Below, piece after piece: positions 62,675 through 64,000 of a stretch of 64,000 bases of DNA. The first letter of the stretch is position 1. Every line of letters starts with the position of its first letter. The stretch is from Pyruvatibacter sp. (lineage in GTDB: Bacteria; Pseudomonadota; Alphaproteobacteria; CGMCC-115125). Made by a program: the position numbers and the translations under genes. The stretch is taken from contig NZ_JAVJSC010000009.1 of NCBI RefSeq assembly GCF_040219635.1, forward strand, positions 1 to 64,000. The letters run 5' to 3'. Below the pieces are notes generated by a model. The model was not told the DNA's origin. It ran no database searches and was given only the letters and a program-made list of their open reading frames with translations.

Positions 62675-63259
62675 TTAGAGTTCAGGCCGCCAGCGCGATA
62701 CGCGGTCTTCCAGTTCAGGCCGCACGCGCTCACGCGGCGGCGTTGCCACCGAGCCAAAATACATGAACCCCGCAACCCGCTCCGTGGCACCCAATCGCAA
62801 CGCCTGCGTCACCATCGGGTCATAGGCATACCATTCGGTCAGCCACTGTGCGGCAAACCCCATGGATGTGGCCGCCAACAGCATGTTCTGGCACACAGCG
62901 CCCGATGACAGAACCTGCTCCCATTCGGGGATCTTGCTGTCCGGCGTCACAACCGAGATCACCGCCACAACGACAGGTGCCCGGAGAAATCGCTCACGCT
63001 CGAATTGCCGTCGTTCGTCTTCATCAGGCATACCGGATGCCAGATAGGCCGCCTCAAGAACGCCGCCGAACTGCCTGCGGTTCTCACCCTCGAATACAAT
63101 GAACCGCCAGGGCCCCAGCTTGCCATGATCCGGCACGCGCAGGCCTGCGCTCAAAATGTTGTGGAGCTGCACGGCATCAGGCCCGTCCGGCCCCATGTCA
63201 CGGACCACAACAGAGCGACGGGTTTTGAGGAGATGCAAAAACGCGTTGTCGGCAGACAT
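62675..63259 (-). CDS. Nitroreductase-family FMN protein
   Basis: A 194-residue nitroreductase-fold protein, probably FMN-dependent. N-terminal FMN contact TRRSVVVRDM, ILSAGLRVPDHGKLGPWRF and the C-terminal VAGFMYFGSVATPPRERVRP match the YdjA-like branch. It is smaller than classical NfsA/B. The ATG at 63257-63259 follows AGGTG. It converges on the ATP-grasp gene with 5 bases between them. Confidence 0.87.
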   Translation of the reverse strand: MSADNAFLHLLKTRRSVVVRDMGPDGPDAVQLHNILSAGLRVPDHGKLGPWRFIVFEGENRRQFGGVLEAAYLASGMPDEDERRQFERERFLRAPVVVAVISVVTPDSKIPEWEQVLSSGAVCQNMLLAATSMGFAAQWLTEWYAYDPMVTQALRLGATERVAGFMYFGSVATPPRERVRPELEDRVSRWRPEL

Positions 63260-63338
63260 CAAGACACCTGAAAGAAATCAATTCGCGAACCGGACCAACC
63301 TAGCGGCTGGACACAGGCCCGCAAGTATCTGACGGCAA

Positions 63339-64000
63339 CTATTCCGTAATCGCCTGCCGCAAATCAGCGCGCACCTGCGTGGGGGGTGCGGTCAGCACCG
63401 CCGTAACGTCAGTGTCAGGCGGCGCGTCAACGCCCGAACCATTCACGCCGGAGCGCAACTGCGCCAGCGAGAAATCCATCCGCACATCATATGTGCGTTC
63501 CGTCTGATTGCGCAGCCGCGCTTCCGCTTCATACCACGCACGTTTTTCGGAGCCATCACGACACGACGCCAGTTCCTCCCGCGATGATGCCCCCCAGCGC
63601 CGCTCAACGCAGTGATAGGGGTCAAACGACAGGTCGAAGAGGCGCGCGTGCACATCGTCGAAGCCAAGCGAAATCTCCTGCCCTGCCGAGTTCGTATAGG
63701 CGATGGAACATGCCGCTGCTTCTGCATCATAGACACGAAGCAAATCTGCGCGAATGTCAGTACCATCATACTTCACACGATCACTGCCCGCCTCGACCAG
63801 CCCCACGAACCGCACCACTTCATCACGCAGTTCAACGAAGGACGTCTTCAGCCGCGCATCCCGCGACGGCGTGGAATAGGTCTCCCACTCGCCACTGGTG
63901 CCATAGATGTTTTCAGGCAACCGCGACGGCTGCGGTTTGCTATGAATGCCTGCGGCAATCGCCTCCTCCACCGCATACACGCGGTAAGTCAGGTCATCAC
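63339..64000 (-). CDS. Protein of unknown function, 5' end beyond the window
   Basis: The frame is open from the stop at 63339 to the window edge, with codons for DDLTYRVY upstream of the first internal start candidate, so the gene almost certainly begins outside. About 220 residues are seen. The visible portion has no signal peptide, membrane helix or familiar motif; it is charged, with tryptophan/tyrosine-rich stretches (FDPYHCVERRWG) and several cysteines. The C-terminus is Asp/Thr-rich. I do not recognise it. Confidence 0.6.
   Translation of the reverse strand, partial: DDLTYRVYAVEEAIAAGIHSKPQPSRLPENIYGTSGEWETYSTPSRDARLKTSFVELRDEVVRFVGLVEAGSDRVKYDGTDIRADLLRVYDAEAAACSIAYTNSAGQEISLGFDDVHARLFDLSFDPYHCVERRWGASSREELASCRDGSEKRAWYEAEARLRNQTERTYDVRMDFSLAQLRSGVNGSGVDAPPDTDVTAVLTAPPTQVRADLRQAITE

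Overview
The window is a chromosomal segment of a GC-rich alphaproteobacterium. The evidence is the tuf/tRNA neighbourhood, the alphaproteobacterial hopanoid gene order, DUF2336, a CtrA-like box, and betaine-lipid plus wax-ester genes. The mix resembles marine Parvibaculum/Pyruvatibacter-type Hyphomicrobiales. That placement is inferred from gene content only and was not tested by a search.

Layout. 1-2250: the N-terminus of tuf with tRNA-Gly and tRNA-Tyr upstream (minus), rlmB and tRNA-Thr (plus). 2252-4130: btaB and btaA (betaine lipid DGTS). 4250-9826: isoprenoid genes dxs, ispA, ispG (minus) and ispH (plus). 9907-28765: an almost complete hopanoid locus (hpnH, hpnG, shc/hpnF, hpnE, hpnD, hpnC, hpnB, hpnA, hpnM, hpnN). 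It also contains a PAPS-type sulfotransferase and a secreted paraoxonase-like beta-propeller, both coupled to hpnA and hpnM. The hpnCDE-shc-hpnG order is split by a 3.7-kb insertion (14104-17776). The insertion has IS5-type inverted repeats, a CTAG target duplication and a decayed transposase. It carries a full-length paraoxonase homologue, a TetR regulator and a sterol-desaturase-family hydroxylase, which share one divergent promoter region with a candidate operator.

28722-43826: an MFS transporter, lutABC (lactate oxidation), a Coq4-like protein, a TetR-SDR operon with a palindromic operator, class II aldolase, FAD-linked oxidase, glpK, cutA, nadK, an AbrB-type membrane protein, a receiver-only response regulator, an unknown protein and a Nudix hydrolase. 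43983-51697: a degenerate EAL protein, acyl-CoA dehydrogenase, a DUF2336 protein, a serine beta-lactamase-fold hydrolase, a CaiB-type CoA transferase and a transglycosylase-like protein. 51852-64000: MFS, then acyl-CoA dehydrogenase/MaoC/CitE (with the CaiB enzyme, a possible C5-dicarboxylyl-CoA module), a wax ester synthase/DGAT with a histone-H1-like tail, MATE, alpha/beta hydrolase, DedA, ATP-grasp, nitroreductase and an unknown gene running off the window.

Functionally, 2-29 kb is a membrane-lipid district. MEP-pathway enzymes feed farnesyl diphosphate, HpnCDE make squalene, Shc cyclises it, and HpnH/G/B/A extend or decorate the hopanoid. HpnM/N would move it toward the outer membrane, while BtaAB make phosphorus-free lipids. 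The strongest candidates for undescribed biology are the sulfotransferase/paraoxonase-like pair inside the hopanoid operon, the IS5-borne paraoxonase/desaturase cassette that interrupts it, and the lysine-rich tail on the wax synthase.
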